From contig JACKOW010000007.1 of assembly GCA_024234055.1 (NCBI GenBank), forward strand, positions 62,001 to 126,000: 64,000 nucleotides of DNA, read 5' to 3'. The position numbers and the translations under genes were made by a program. How positions within the stretch are numbered: position 1 is the first letter of the stretch; each line of letters begins with the position of its first letter. The notes under the pieces are model-generated. The model was not told the DNA's origin, did not search any database, and saw only the letters and a program-made list of their open reading frames with translations. Shown here one piece after another: positions 17,554 through 26,812 of this stretch. This DNA is from Rhodanobacteraceae bacterium (GTDB taxonomy: Bacteria > Pseudomonadota > Gammaproteobacteria > Xanthomonadales > SZUA-5).

Positions 17554-18878
17554 TGTCGCTGCGCTCCCTGCGTGCCCAGCTCGGGCTGGCCCAGACACTG
17601 GCGCTGGGCGGGGTGCTGCTGCTGCTGTTCCTGGTGCTCGACAAACTGATCGACAACGCCCTGTACTCGCGTTTTGACGCGGCCCTGCTCGACCGCGGTC
17701 GAGCCGTGGCTGCGATTGCCGAGGGTGCGGATGGCCGTCGCAACCTGGAGCGAGCCTGGCCGGGTTATTCGCCGGCAGGGCACGAAGATTTCTACGAGAT
17801 CGTCGATGGTAGCGGCCAGGCGCTGGCGCAATCTGCCTCCAGCGGCGACCGTCGCTTGCTGGCGCCGTCACCCTGGCCGCCGTCGCAGACCCCCATGCTC
17901 TACGACCTCCTGCTGCCGGACGGACACCGGGGCCGCGGTGTGGTTCTGACCCTGGGGCAGCGCGAGGATATCGGTGCGCGCTGGCTGCTGGTCGCCGCGG
18001 AGCGCGAGAGTCTGGATGCGCTGGAAGCTCAGATGCATCTGATCCTGGTGCTGGGAACCACCGTCGGCCTGCTGCTGGCCATCGCCGCCAGTTGGCTGGT
18101 GATTCGGGGCGGATTACGTCCGGTCGACGCGCTGGGGGCAAGTGCTTTGGCACGGGTGAATGATTCCGCCGCGCCGGCATTGCCTGTGGCACGGTTGCCG
18201 CTGGAGTTGCAGCCGCTGGGACATACCCTGGAAGCCGTGTTGTCGCGACTGACCAGCGCACTCGATTTCGAGCGACGTCTGGCGCGCGACATGGCCCATG
18301 AGCTACGTACGCCACTCGCAGAGATTCTGGCCCTGGCCCAGGCCACGCCGGTCGATGCGCTGCAGGACGCGCGTCAGCGTCAGGAAATCGGCCACGCCGC
18401 CAGAGCCCTCACCCAAAGCGTGGACGCTTTGTTGACAGTCGCGCGCATCGAAGGCGGCCTGCAAGCGCCGGTGCTCGACCCATTGGACCTGGCGGCATTG
18501 CTGCGTGAGTCATTGCCTTTGGCTCGGGCGGAACTGCCTTCTCGCGAGGTAGTGTTTGAAGGCCCGCCCGAGTGCTGGGTGCTCGGTGACGCGGTCTTGC
18601 TCAAGCCGATTCTGGTGAATCTGCTGCGTAACGCGGTGGAATATGCGCGACCGGAGACCGCAGTCGGCGTGCGCCTGAGCGGCGCCGCCGAAGCGCCGTG
18701 CCTCGTGATCAGCAACGCCCTTGTTGAGCATGCGGCCCAGATGCCGGCGACGACGAAACACGCCGGGCGCGGGCTGGCCATCGCACGCAATCTGGCTCGT
18801 GCCATGGAAGTCGTGCTCAGCGCCGAGGAAGAGAATGGGTGCTTTGTGGCCCGGCTGGACGGGTTCAAACCCATCTGA
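17553..18878 (+). CDS. Membrane sensor histidine kinase paired with the upstream regulator
   Basis: 441 residues. Two membrane helices (about 13-36 and 160-182) enclose a periplasmic sensor of roughly 120 residues, followed by a HAMP-like segment. The H box is FERRLARDMAHELRTPLAE and the N box is LLRNAVEYA. The usual DxGxG of G1 is missing (LVISNALVEHA is there instead) and only GRGLAIARN remains of G2. Kinases lacking a clear G1 box occur in proteobacteria, so activity is possible but not certain. There is no Cys- or His-rich metal motif in the periplasmic part. Confidence 0.9.
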   Translation: MSLRSLRAQLGLAQTLALGGVLLLLFLVLDKLIDNALYSRFDAALLDRGRAVAAIAEGADGRRNLERAWPGYSPAGHEDFYEIVDGSGQALAQSASSGDRRLLAPSPWPPSQTPMLYDLLLPDGHRGRGVVLTLGQREDIGARWLLVAAERESLDALEAQMHLILVLGTTVGLLLAIAASWLVIRGGLRPVDALGASALARVNDSAAPALPVARLPLELQPLGHTLEAVLSRLTSALDFERRLARDMAHELRTPLAEILALAQATPVDALQDARQRQEIGHAARALTQSVDALLTVARIEGGLQAPVLDPLDLAALLRESLPLARAELPSREVVFEGPPECWVLGDAVLLKPILVNLLRNAVEYARPETAVGVRLSGAAEAPCLVISNALVEHAAQMPATTKHAGRGLAIARNLARAMEVVLSAEEENGCFVARLDGFKPI

Positions 18879-18926
18879 TGGTGCCAATCCGTTCACCTCA
18901 ATGGTTCGCAGATGCTGTCCGCGGAC

Positions 18927-20213
18927 TCAGCGTGTCACGTCGTGCTCGCAGCCATGCTCCGCGTCAGGCGTGGATTCTGCGCAGACCTCGGCGCGGGCCC
19001 ACAGACTGTGCGCATCGATCTGCAGCCGGCTGAGCGCGCGATGCGCCTCGATCCGGGCTTCGGCCTCAGCGCGCACGGCCTCATCCTGCGCCCGCATCGA
19101 CAGCAGCTTTTCCAACATTCCGATTTCACCCAACTGATAGGCACGGGCAGTCCTCAGTGCCTGCGCGTCGGCTGCCGCCGCGGCTGCCCGCTGCTGCTGC
19201 CACGCGGCCAGTGCGGCGCGGGCGTTGCTGCCATCGGCTTGCGCCGTTCCCGCCACCTGTTGCTCGATCTGCTGCAGCTGTGCCTGGGCTGCCTCAGCCA
19301 TGCTGATGGCGCTGCTGGCTTGGGCACTGCGAAAGTGTCCGCCCAGCGGAATGCTCAAGCTCAGACCCAGCGCGTTTTCATCGCCGCGCGCTTCGCGCAA
19401 GGCATACAGACCGATCACTGGATCGCCGCGTCGGCTGGCGCGTGCATGATCGGCGCGCGCCCGGGCATAGTCGAGTTGGGCGCGCGCCAGACTGATCTCG
19501 TGGCTGTGCTCGCGAATATCGCGTTGCAGCTCACTGATCTGCGTGTCGGTCGCCTCAGGCTCAGGGACCATCACGGCGGCATCAACCGACATCCCCGGGA
19601 ATTCGGTGGCGAGCAACAGGGCGTCCGTGCGGGCTTTGCCTTGTGCCTGCATCTGTTGCGCCTGCGCTTGGGCCAGGGCCATGTTCACTCGATCCAGATC
19701 CAGCGCCGAGGCGTCGCCGAGGCCCAGGCGCTTGCGGGTGGTGATCTGTTCCGATTCCAGGCGTTCTACCGCCAAGGACAGACCGCGCGCCTGAACACCG
19801 CTGAGCAGGGCATCGAACCAGCGCTGGTGCAGGGCCAACGCGATCTGATGGCGGGCGTCGGCCAAGGCCTCGACAGCGCTCTGCTCCAGGGCCACGGCCG
19901 AACTGCGATCCGCCCGGGCCTTGGCTGGCAGCCGCAGGCCGCGACTGATTCCGTATTCCCATTCGGCAAATCGGCCTGCGCCAGCAATATCGCGCTGTTG
20001 CAGGCGGGCGTTGATCGTGAACTCGTGCGGCCCCTGTCGCAGGGCCTGGGCATCGAAACGGCCGGCATCGCGCACGGCCTGGGCTTGTGCCACAGCGGGA
20101 TGGGCATCGATCGCTGCCAGGGCTTCGGGCGGCGCTGGCAGATGGCTGCTGGCGGCCGCAACGGAAGCGCTCAGGAGCAGCGGGGCAAGGCTTCGCCACA
20201 GGATGCGGTTCAT
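18927..20213 (-). CDS. TolC-family outer membrane efflux protein (CzcC-like)
   Basis: 428 residues from ATG 20213 with GGGAG six bases upstream. There is a signal peptide (LAPLLLSASVAAA), then long helical segments with the two-fold internal similarity of the outer-membrane efflux family (ALHQRWFDALLSGVQARGLS; LQRDIREHSHEISLARAQLD). It is the outer-membrane channel of the tripartite RND pump encoded by the three preceding genes. The start overlaps the DUF3240 stop as ATGA. The last residues include a short His/Cys-containing tail (EHGCEHD) that might touch metal (speculative). Confidence 0.9.
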   Translation of the reverse strand: MNRILWRSLAPLLLSASVAAASSHLPAPPEALAAIDAHPAVAQAQAVRDAGRFDAQALRQGPHEFTINARLQQRDIAGAGRFAEWEYGISRGLRLPAKARADRSSAVALEQSAVEALADARHQIALALHQRWFDALLSGVQARGLSLAVERLESEQITTRKRLGLGDASALDLDRVNMALAQAQAQQMQAQGKARTDALLLATEFPGMSVDAAVMVPEPEATDTQISELQRDIREHSHEISLARAQLDYARARADHARASRRGDPVIGLYALREARGDENALGLSLSIPLGGHFRSAQASSAISMAEAAQAQLQQIEQQVAGTAQADGSNARAALAAWQQQRAAAAAADAQALRTARAYQLGEIGMLEKLLSMRAQDEAVRAEAEARIEAHRALSRLQIDAHSLWARAEVCAESTPDAEHGCEHDVTR

Positions 20214-20524
20214 ACAAAACTCCCGAATTCTTCCACTGGCTCGATCCACCAATGCACATGCGCGGCAGGTGTGGCCCTCCGCAGATCCTGCAACAACGTC
20301 TGGATGCGCTCGCCCGGCAAGACCATGAACAGCACGCAACGATCCACCCGACCGCGCACGCGCTCACGCACGCTGGCCACCGAGAAATCAGCGCCGTGAC
20401 CAGTCGCTGACAGACTGGTGAAGCCCGGCAACGGCGGCTCCATGGCCAACAGCTGCTCGACCAGTTCGGTTTCGATGTCGGGCGGGTAGACCAGTGTCAG
20501 ACGTTTCAGTCCGGACATGCTCAT
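20210..20524 (-). CDS. DUF3240 family protein (PII-like, efflux-linked)
   Basis: 104 residues. PGFTSLSATGHGADFS and RERVRGRVDRCVLFMVLP match the DUF3240 pattern I know from genes beside CusA/CzcA pumps, a small cytosolic ferredoxin-like/PII-like fold. The function is unknown; a regulatory or metal-sensing role for the pump is plausible. ATGA overlaps on both sides tie it tightly to the pump operon. Confidence 0.75.
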   Translation of the reverse strand: MSMSGLKRLTLVYPPDIETELVEQLLAMEPPLPGFTSLSATGHGADFSVASVRERVRGRVDRCVLFMVLPGERIQTLLQDLRRATPAAHVHWWIEPVEEFGSFV

Positions 20525-23500
20525 GTCGGCTCTCCATAGCGACGGAACAGCAGCGGCAACAGCAGCAACGTGAGCGGCGTGGCGCTGAGCAGGCCGCCGA
20601 TCACCACGATAGCCAGCGGCCGCTGAATCTCACTGCCGGGGCCGGTGGCAAACAACAGCGGGACCAGACCCAGCGCCGTGATGCTGGCGGTCATCATCAC
20701 CGGGCGCAGACGGCGGATGGCGCCTTCACGTACCGCCCGATGCAGAGACAATCCGGTAGCCCGCAGCTGCGAGAAATAGGCCACCATCACCAGCCCGTTG
20801 AGGACAGCGATGCCGAGCAGGGCGATGAAGCCCACTGACGCTGGCACTGACAGGTACTCGCCGGTCAGCCACAGGGCCATCAGGCCACCGACCAGGGCAA
20901 AAGGCACATTGGCCAGGATCAACAGAGCCGGGCGCAGCGCGCCAAAAGTGCTGAACAGGATCAGGAAGATGCCCGCCAAAGCCACTGGAACAACCAGTGC
21001 CAGTCGCGCTGCCGCACGCTGCTGGTTCTCGAACTGGCCACCCCAGACAACCCGGTACCCCGGCGGAAGCTGCATGCGTGTGGCCACCTGTTGCTGGGCG
21101 TCGGCCACGAATCCGACCAGATCCCGACCACTGACACCGCTCTGGATCACCGCAAATCGGCTGCCGTTCTCGCGGTCGATCTTGACCGGACCGTCCACGC
21201 GCTGGAACTGGACCACGCGACGCAGCGGAATCTGGCCACCGTCATCCAGGGTCATCACGCCGTCGAGGAAGCCGTTGACATCCGAACGTACCTGTTCGTT
21301 GCTGCGCACGATCAGTGGCACGCGCCTGCCGGCGTCAATCATCACACCAGCCGGCACGCCTTCCAGCCTGGAACGCAGTTCATCCTGGATGGCCAGCACG
21401 CTCAGACCCTCACTACTGGCACCGGCGCGATCGATCTCGGCCGAGAGATACTGCACGCCTTCATTGGCGACCAGAAACACATCCTCGCTGCCCGGCACAC
21501 CCCGCAGGATCTGCGCCAGCTCCTGGGCCAGACTGCCGAGCTGGCGCAGATCGGGACCGAAAATCTTGACCGCGACATCGCCACGCGTGCCGGTGAGCAT
21601 CTCGGAAACGCGCATCTCGATCGGCTGGGTAAAGCCATAGCTGACGCCAGGAAATTGATCCAGCACCTGCCGGATGCTCTCGATCAACGCCGATTTGTCT
21701 GGGGCTTGCCATTGCTCGCGCGGCTTGAGCTTGAGGAACATGTCGGTCTGATTGAGACTCATCGGATCAAAGCCCAACTCATCGGAACCCACCCGCGCCA
21801 CCACATGTTCGATGTCGGGAATGCGTTCGAGGAGGGCTCTTTGCACCGACAGATCCAGCTCCTGCGAGGCTTCCAGCGTGATCGAAGGCAGCTTTTCCAA
21901 CTGCACCAGCACATCACCTTCGTCCAGCGTGGGCAGGAAGGTCTTGCCCGTGGCCAGATAGGCGCCCACAGCCAGCCCAAAACCGAGCACGGCCACTGCC
22001 AGGGCGCGGCGCGGCTGCGCAAGACTGGCGTCCAGCACCGGCAGGTAGAGCGCATGCAATCGGCGCATCAACCACGGCTCCGGCCCCTGATGGGCCTTGA
22101 GCAGGAAAGAAGACAGCACCGGCACCACGGTCAGTGACAACAACAGCGAGGCAGCCAGCGCAAACACAATGGTCAGCGCCACCGGCGTGAACAGCTTGCC
22201 CTCCAGCCCCTGCAGCGTCAGCAGTGGCAGGAACACCAGAGCGATGATCAGCACGCCGGAGGCCACCGGCAGCGCAACTTCCTCCGTCGCCCGAAAGATC
22301 TGGTGCAGATGCGGAATCCGCGTTGACGCCTGCTCTGGCTGCAAGCGACACAGCGCGTTCTCGACCACCACCACGGCACCGTCGACCAGCAGGCCAATGG
22401 CAATCGCCAGACCGCCCAGGCTCATGAGGTTGGCACTGAGCCCGAAGGTACGCATCAACAAGAACGTGGCCAGGGCCGCCAGTGGCATCATCAGCGTCAC
22501 CACCAGGGCAGCGCGGACGTCGCCGAGAAACAGCAGCAGCATGATGATCACCAGCACACTGGCTTCGATCAGCGCCCGCGACACCGTGCCGATGGCGCGA
22601 TCCACGAGCACGCTGCGATCGTAGAAGGTCTCGATGCGCACACCGCTGGGCAGGCTGGGCTTGAGCTCCTCCAGGCGCGCCTGGACGGCCTGGATCAAGC
22701 TGCGCGCATTGGCGCCACGCAGCCCGATGACGATGCCTTGTACAGCTTCGCCGACGCCATCCCGCGTGACCGCGCCATAGCGCGTCAGACTGTCGATCCG
22801 GACATCAGCCACATCACCCAGGCGCAGTGACTGGCCGCGCGCATCCTTGAGCCGGATATCGCCCAGCTCGTCCATGCTGCGCAGCGCACCTTCGGTGCGC
22901 AGGATCAGTGTCTCCTCGCCCTCGATCAGGCGTCCGGCGCCGTCGTTGCGATGATTCATCTCGATGGCATCACGCAAATCGGCGGCGTGCAGACCGGCTT
23001 GCGCCATGGCGGCGGCTCTGGGCACCACCGCCACCGCTTCGGCGCGTCCGCCCAGTACGTTGACATCGGCAACTCCCGGAATGGTGCGCAGCATCGGCCG
23101 CAGCGTCCAGTCGAGCAGCCGCCGCCGCGCCGCCAAGTCCAGATCGCCCCCTTCGATGGTGAACATGAACAAGTCGCTGAGCGGCGTCGCAATCGGCGCG
23201 AGTCCGCCCTCTACACCCTCGGGCAGCAGTCCGCCGACATTGGCGAAGCGCTCCGCGACCTGTTGTCGCGCCCAATAGACGTCGGTACCTTCCTCGAAAT
23301 CAATGGTCAGATCGGCGATGGCGTACTTGGCCATCGAGCGCAGCACCCGCTGACGCGGGATGCCGAGCAGTTCCATCTCGATCGGCGCCACCACCCGGGT
23401 CTCGACTTCTTCCGGGGTCATGCCCGGCGCCTTCAGGATCAGCTTGACCTGGGTGGGCGAGATATCTGGAAAGGCGTCGATGGGCAGACCCGAGAACGCC

Positions 23501-23589
23501 TGCCAGCCAGCGGCTATCAGCGCCAGGGTCAGTGCTGCGATCAGCAGCCGCTGCGCCAGCGAAAATTCGATCAGGCGGGCCAGCATCAC
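20521..23589 (-). CDS. Heavy-metal efflux RND transporter (CzcA/CusA family)
   Basis: 1022 residues, the normal length. The N-terminal helix is followed by GLPIDAFPDISPTQVKL, typical of HME-RND pumps, then the periplasmic pore domains and twelve predicted membrane helices. The proton-relay helix reads AIGLLVDGAVVVVEN: it keeps Asp and Glu but has AIG where Zn/Co/Cd pumps have DFG, and DGA...VEN where Cu/Ag pumps have DAA...IEN. The metal therefore cannot be assigned safely. It is the inner-membrane proton antiporter of the tripartite pump. It overlaps the genes on both sides by ATGA. Confidence 0.93.
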   Translation of the reverse strand: MMLARLIEFSLAQRLLIAALTLALIAAGWQAFSGLPIDAFPDISPTQVKLILKAPGMTPEEVETRVVAPIEMELLGIPRQRVLRSMAKYAIADLTIDFEEGTDVYWARQQVAERFANVGGLLPEGVEGGLAPIATPLSDLFMFTIEGGDLDLAARRRLLDWTLRPMLRTIPGVADVNVLGGRAEAVAVVPRAAAMAQAGLHAADLRDAIEMNHRNDGAGRLIEGEETLILRTEGALRSMDELGDIRLKDARGQSLRLGDVADVRIDSLTRYGAVTRDGVGEAVQGIVIGLRGANARSLIQAVQARLEELKPSLPSGVRIETFYDRSVLVDRAIGTVSRALIEASVLVIIMLLLFLGDVRAALVVTLMMPLAALATFLLMRTFGLSANLMSLGGLAIAIGLLVDGAVVVVENALCRLQPEQASTRIPHLHQIFRATEEVALPVASGVLIIALVFLPLLTLQGLEGKLFTPVALTIVFALAASLLLSLTVVPVLSSFLLKAHQGPEPWLMRRLHALYLPVLDASLAQPRRALAVAVLGFGLAVGAYLATGKTFLPTLDEGDVLVQLEKLPSITLEASQELDLSVQRALLERIPDIEHVVARVGSDELGFDPMSLNQTDMFLKLKPREQWQAPDKSALIESIRQVLDQFPGVSYGFTQPIEMRVSEMLTGTRGDVAVKIFGPDLRQLGSLAQELAQILRGVPGSEDVFLVANEGVQYLSAEIDRAGASSEGLSVLAIQDELRSRLEGVPAGVMIDAGRRVPLIVRSNEQVRSDVNGFLDGVMTLDDGGQIPLRRVVQFQRVDGPVKIDRENGSRFAVIQSGVSGRDLVGFVADAQQQVATRMQLPPGYRVVWGGQFENQQRAAARLALVVPVALAGIFLILFSTFGALRPALLILANVPFALVGGLMALWLTGEYLSVPASVGFIALLGIAVLNGLVMVAYFSQLRATGLSLHRAVREGAIRRLRPVMMTASITALGLVPLLFATGPGSEIQRPLAIVVIGGLLSATPLTLLLLPLLFRRYGEPT

Positions 23590-24620
23590 GGCGCCTCGCG
23601 CAACAGCTTGAGCGCAGCAATCCCGCGAACAACCACCTGCGTACCTTCGGCCAGATCGGCGCGGACAATGACGCCGTCTGCATCCTGCTCGATGACTTCA
23701 ACGGCCATCTCCTGGTAGCGCGTCGGCGCCAGAATCGCAAAGACACGGGCCTGATCGCCGTCGTACCACAATGCCCCGGGAGGCAAGCGCAGACTGCCTG
23801 GGGGGGCACTTGTGACCAGGCTTGCTGATTGACGCTCGCCGGCGCGCAATTCATCGGCTGCCGTGATTCGCGCGCGCACCAGTACGGTTTGGCTGGACGC
23901 ATCCAGCACCGATCCCACCGCCACGACCTCTCCCCGGCCAGCACCGATCTGTACCGTATCTCCCGGTCGCACCGAGGCGCTGCGGGTGCCGGGCACCCGC
24001 AGCGTGGCGACCAGCTGGGAGGGATCGGCGATGACGAAGGCGACCGACCAGGCGGGCGCCATGCTGCTGAGCTCCGTTGCCCGCGCACTGATTTCACCGC
24101 TGATCGGGGCCAGCAGCGCAAATCGGCCAGGCCCCAGATGCCTGAGATCGGGCTGCGCCGCAGATGCGCCGCGAACCCGGGCCTGGGCTGCGTTGGCTTG
24201 CGCTTGACTGAGTTCGGCACGGCCGGCGGCGATGATGCCCTCAGCCAGCAGTTGCTCATCGCGGCGCGCCTGACGTTGTGCCTGATCCGCCTCGACAAGA
24301 GCCTGCTCCAGCTCGGCCCGGGCGCTGGCGTACTCTGCGCTGACAAATTCCGCCAGTACCTGCCCGCGTTCTACGCGGGCACCAAGGTCTGCCTGCACGG
24401 CGACAGCCTGCGCGGCGTAGGGCAAGGCCACCGCGCGCTGCGCCTCGGGTGCAATGGCCAGTTCGGCCTGCAGCTGGCTGATCGTGATCTTGCCGGCCGT
24501 GGTCACCGGCGCGCCGGCCACACCCAGAAGCTGCGCCTGTTCGCTGGCAATCTCGATCTGCGCCGAGGCGCAGATCGGCAGCACCAGCATCGAAGCGATC
24601 ATGCATTGCCAGAACTTCAT
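23586..24620 (-). CDS. Periplasmic adaptor (membrane fusion) protein of RND metal efflux (CzcB-like)
   Basis: 344 residues. A signal peptide (CMIASMLVLPICASA) is followed by a barrel-sandwich hybrid (AVALPYAAQAVAVQADLGARVERGQVLAEF), a helical hairpin (ARAELEQALVEADQAQRQAR...), and beta-barrel and membrane-proximal domains. It links the RND pump to the outer-membrane channel. It is the first gene of the four-gene operon and its stop overlaps the pump start by ATGA. There is no extra metal-binding His-rich domain of the kind seen in some CzcB proteins. Confidence 0.9.
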   Translation of the reverse strand: MKFWQCMIASMLVLPICASAQIEIASEQAQLLGVAGAPVTTAGKITISQLQAELAIAPEAQRAVALPYAAQAVAVQADLGARVERGQVLAEFVSAEYASARAELEQALVEADQAQRQARRDEQLLAEGIIAAGRAELSQAQANAAQARVRGASAAQPDLRHLGPGRFALLAPISGEISARATELSSMAPAWSVAFVIADPSQLVATLRVPGTRSASVRPGDTVQIGAGRGEVVAVGSVLDASSQTVLVRARITAADELRAGERQSASLVTSAPPGSLRLPPGALWYDGDQARVFAILAPTRYQEMAVEVIEQDADGVIVRADLAEGTQVVVRGIAALKLLREAP

Positions 24621-24933
24621 CGCTCACCCGTCTGTTGATGGTTCAGCGCAGAGCTTGCATGCGCAAGCTTTGGTTTTGCTTTGGTGCCTGGGTGTCAACC
24701 GTCAGGGATCCTCTGAACAGCTTCCGTGGCCGCGATGGTGGCTGCAAAGGTCGCCAGCATGGAGGGCGCCGCGCTGCGGCGGCGCTCTGGTGCATCAAGC
24801 AGGCCATAGCCCGAAAGCGCGCGAAGCGCTCTGCCGGAAACTGTGCGGAAATGCATGGGAGCCGCTGCGCGGCACTCTCACGCCGGTTCAGGGTCTCCAC
24901 GACGCCGTCGGTAAAACTGGCGGTTTGCCACGA
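24621..24933. other. Intergenic region between imuB and the efflux operon
   Basis: 313 bases. No gene is supported on either strand. It must hold the 3' end of imuB and the promoter of the efflux operon, both on the minus strand. The only clear structure is the perfect inverted repeat at 24652-24669. Confidence 0.7.
24652..24669. promoter_or_regulatory. Perfect inverted repeat before the efflux operon
   Basis: AGCTTGC-ATGC-GCAAGCT, with seven-base arms, 32 bases upstream of the adaptor start codon. It could be an operator for a metal regulator or an mRNA stem. The position fits control of the operon, but no regulator family is recognised from the sequence. Confidence 0.4.
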
Positions 24934-26589
24934 TCACCCAAACCAGCCCTGCAGATACCAGCATTCGGGTTGGCGCAGGTCCTGGTAGACCCAGGCGCGG
25001 GCGCCGACGCTGAGCTGGAACTGCTCGCGGGCGGAAGCGCCGCCGACGGCAGCCATGGATACGCTGGCGTTGAGCGCCTGGCGCGAGCCGGCGTACAGGC
25101 GCTGCACATCGACGATCTCGGCCAGATAGTAATCGCGGCGCACATCGCCATCGTCCCACCAGCCGCTTTCGATGCGCTCGGCACTGGAGATCAGCACCAC
25201 GCCGGCTATGTCGATGGGCAAGGGGTCGGGCAACAGATGATTGGGCCGTGCGGCATAGGGCGGCGTGCCTTCGGGCGGACGCAGCAGGGCAGGGCCTTCG
25301 GCGCTGGGGCGCCAGCGACTGGCGCGCTCGGGGCGGTGGTCGGCTATCCATTGCGGACGCAGCAGGGCGGCATCACCCAGCCGTGCACTCAGTCGTTCGA
25401 TCAGGGTATTCAGACCCTGGGCGCTGTCACCCACTTCACCGAACAGATCCTGATGCCTGGGCACAAAGGTCGGCAGCCGCGCCACTTCCAGATGAATGCC
25501 CAGCACCGGGCGCGGAAAACGCATGCGCTCCAGGCGCGCGCGGGTCAGCGTGTACAGATGCTCGGGATCACGGCTGGCCTCGATCAAGCCCACTTCCAGT
25601 CGGCACAGATCACCGATGCTGCTGCGCAACTCGCTGCTGCGGCGGGCCGATTCCAGGGCGAAGCGCAGCATGAAGTGCTGCACGCCGCCATCGCGGGCGC
25701 TGAGCACGGCAGCCAGATCGCCGAGCATGCGCTTGAGCGGGAAGGCCAGGGCCTCGGTGCTGGCGCAGGGTGCCGGCAGTTCCAGCCAGGCATGGTAGCT
25801 GTCGGGCGGGCGATACAGTTCCAGGGCTTCGGGCAACTCGCCGCGCAGGCGCCCCAGATAATCGAGCGTACCCTGGCCAAAGCGCCGGGCGATGCCTGAG
25901 CGTGGCAGTTTGGCCAACTCGCCCAGGGTGCGGATGCCGGTGGCCTGCAGCGTGGCCACGGTGCGCGAATCCAGTGCGCTGTCACTGAGCGCAATCGGCG
26001 CCAGCAGATACAGCTGGCCGGAACGCGCCGGATCACGTCGCGCCACCTCGGCGCGCAGGCGCGCGGCCGCCGGCGTGGCGCCATAGCCAAACAGCGCCAG
26101 GAAACCGAGGGTGTCGAGGTCATTCTGCAAGGCTGTCTGCAAAGCTGCCTGGCCGCCAAAGAGTTTGCTGCTGCCGGCCAGCTCCAGCAGCAGCGCATCG
26201 TGGCCATCGAGACTGACCCGGCTGGTATAGCGATAGGCCCAGCAGGCCAGCCGCTCCAGCGCCTGACGCTCGGCCAGTCGGTCACGTCGATGAATCGTCA
26301 GGGCCGGCGCCAGCGCCTGCGCCGCCGCCAGACGTTGCCCCGGGCGCACGCCATGAGCCGCCGCAACCGCATCGGCCAGATGAATCTCGGCGCGCTGTTC
26401 CGGGCCATCGATGACCACCCGCGGCATTCCTGTGGGAGCGGCCTTTGTTCGCGATGCTTCTGCCTCCGGGAAGACCTCAGATCGCGGACGAAGTCCGCTC
26501 CCACAGGGTTCGCCGCCCACGCAGGCCCGATCAATCAGATCCAGTGCCAGCCGCGGCAGCGCGATGCACAGCCAGGCGTGGTCAGTCAT
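24934..26589 (-). CDS. imuB: ImuB, catalytically inactive Y-family polymerase-like protein, with REP-encoded insertion
   Basis: 551 residues from ATG 26589. The start WLCIALPRLALDLIDRA and the later VVIDGPEQRAEI...HGVRPGQRLAAAQAL are the ImuB/Y-family palm. The region RLDRL...GYGATPAAARLRAEVAR, helix-hairpin-helix LGELAKLPRSGIARRFG and a little-finger domain follow. ImuB lacks the catalytic acidic residues of true Y-family polymerases and acts as a clamp-binding hub for ImuA and DnaE2 in SOS mutagenesis. About 28 residues between DRA and PRVVIDGP come from a REP palindrome (26429-26507), so the protein is longer than usual. imuA lies 244 bases upstream; dnaE2 is not in the window. Confidence 0.88.
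   Translation of the reverse strand: MTDHAWLCIALPRLALDLIDRACVGGEPCGSGLRPRSEVFPEAEASRTKAAPTGMPRVVIDGPEQRAEIHLADAVAAAHGVRPGQRLAAAQALAPALTIHRRDRLAERQALERLACWAYRYTSRVSLDGHDALLLELAGSSKLFGGQAALQTALQNDLDTLGFLALFGYGATPAAARLRAEVARRDPARSGQLYLLAPIALSDSALDSRTVATLQATGIRTLGELAKLPRSGIARRFGQGTLDYLGRLRGELPEALELYRPPDSYHAWLELPAPCASTEALAFPLKRMLGDLAAVLSARDGGVQHFMLRFALESARRSSELRSSIGDLCRLEVGLIEASRDPEHLYTLTRARLERMRFPRPVLGIHLEVARLPTFVPRHQDLFGEVGDSAQGLNTLIERLSARLGDAALLRPQWIADHRPERASRWRPSAEGPALLRPPEGTPPYAARPNHLLPDPLPIDIAGVVLISSAERIESGWWDDGDVRRDYYLAEIVDVQRLYAGSRQALNASVSMAAVGGASAREQFQLSVGARAWVYQDLRQPECWYLQGWFG
26429..26507. repeat. REP-type inverted pair inside imuB
   Basis: The left arm CCTGTGGGAGCGGCC...GCGAT (26429-26455) and right arm ATCGCGG...CCGCTCCCACAGG (26481-26507) belong to the same family as 6523-6606. 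It keeps the imuB frame open and encodes a segment containing EPCGSGLRPRS. The corresponding frame of the 6523-6606 copy also reads PCGSGLRPRS. Confidence 0.9.
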
Positions 26590-26610
26590 GGCTGCGGGGA
26601 GCGGGGCAGG

Positions 26611-26812
26611 GGGCACGGGGCAGGGGAAAAGCTCGCAGGTTGGGGTCTTTGTCTTGCGTTGGTGGGTTCGGACTTGTCCGAACGCGGTTGCTCTCCTGGT
26701 ATCCGGGCAGAAGTACTGCTTCTCGGGTGCCCTGGCAGAAGCGTCCGGACAAGTCCGGACCCACAACAGCGCGGGGGCGTACACCTCTCTGCTTTTCCCG
26801 TGCCCCGTGCCC
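26611..26812. repeat. Nested long inverted repeat between imuA and imuB
   Basis: The outer arms, 26611-26632 and 26791-26812, match at 21 of 22 positions (GGGCACGGGGCA...AAAAGC). The inner arms, 26662-26685 and 26741-26764, match at 22 of 24 (GTGGGT.CGGACTTGTCCG.ACGC). The centre has a small GAAGTACTGCTTC hairpin. The whole could fold into a very stable cruciform or RNA stem inside the lexA-imuA-imuB transcript. It contains no coding region that I trust. Confidence 0.85.
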
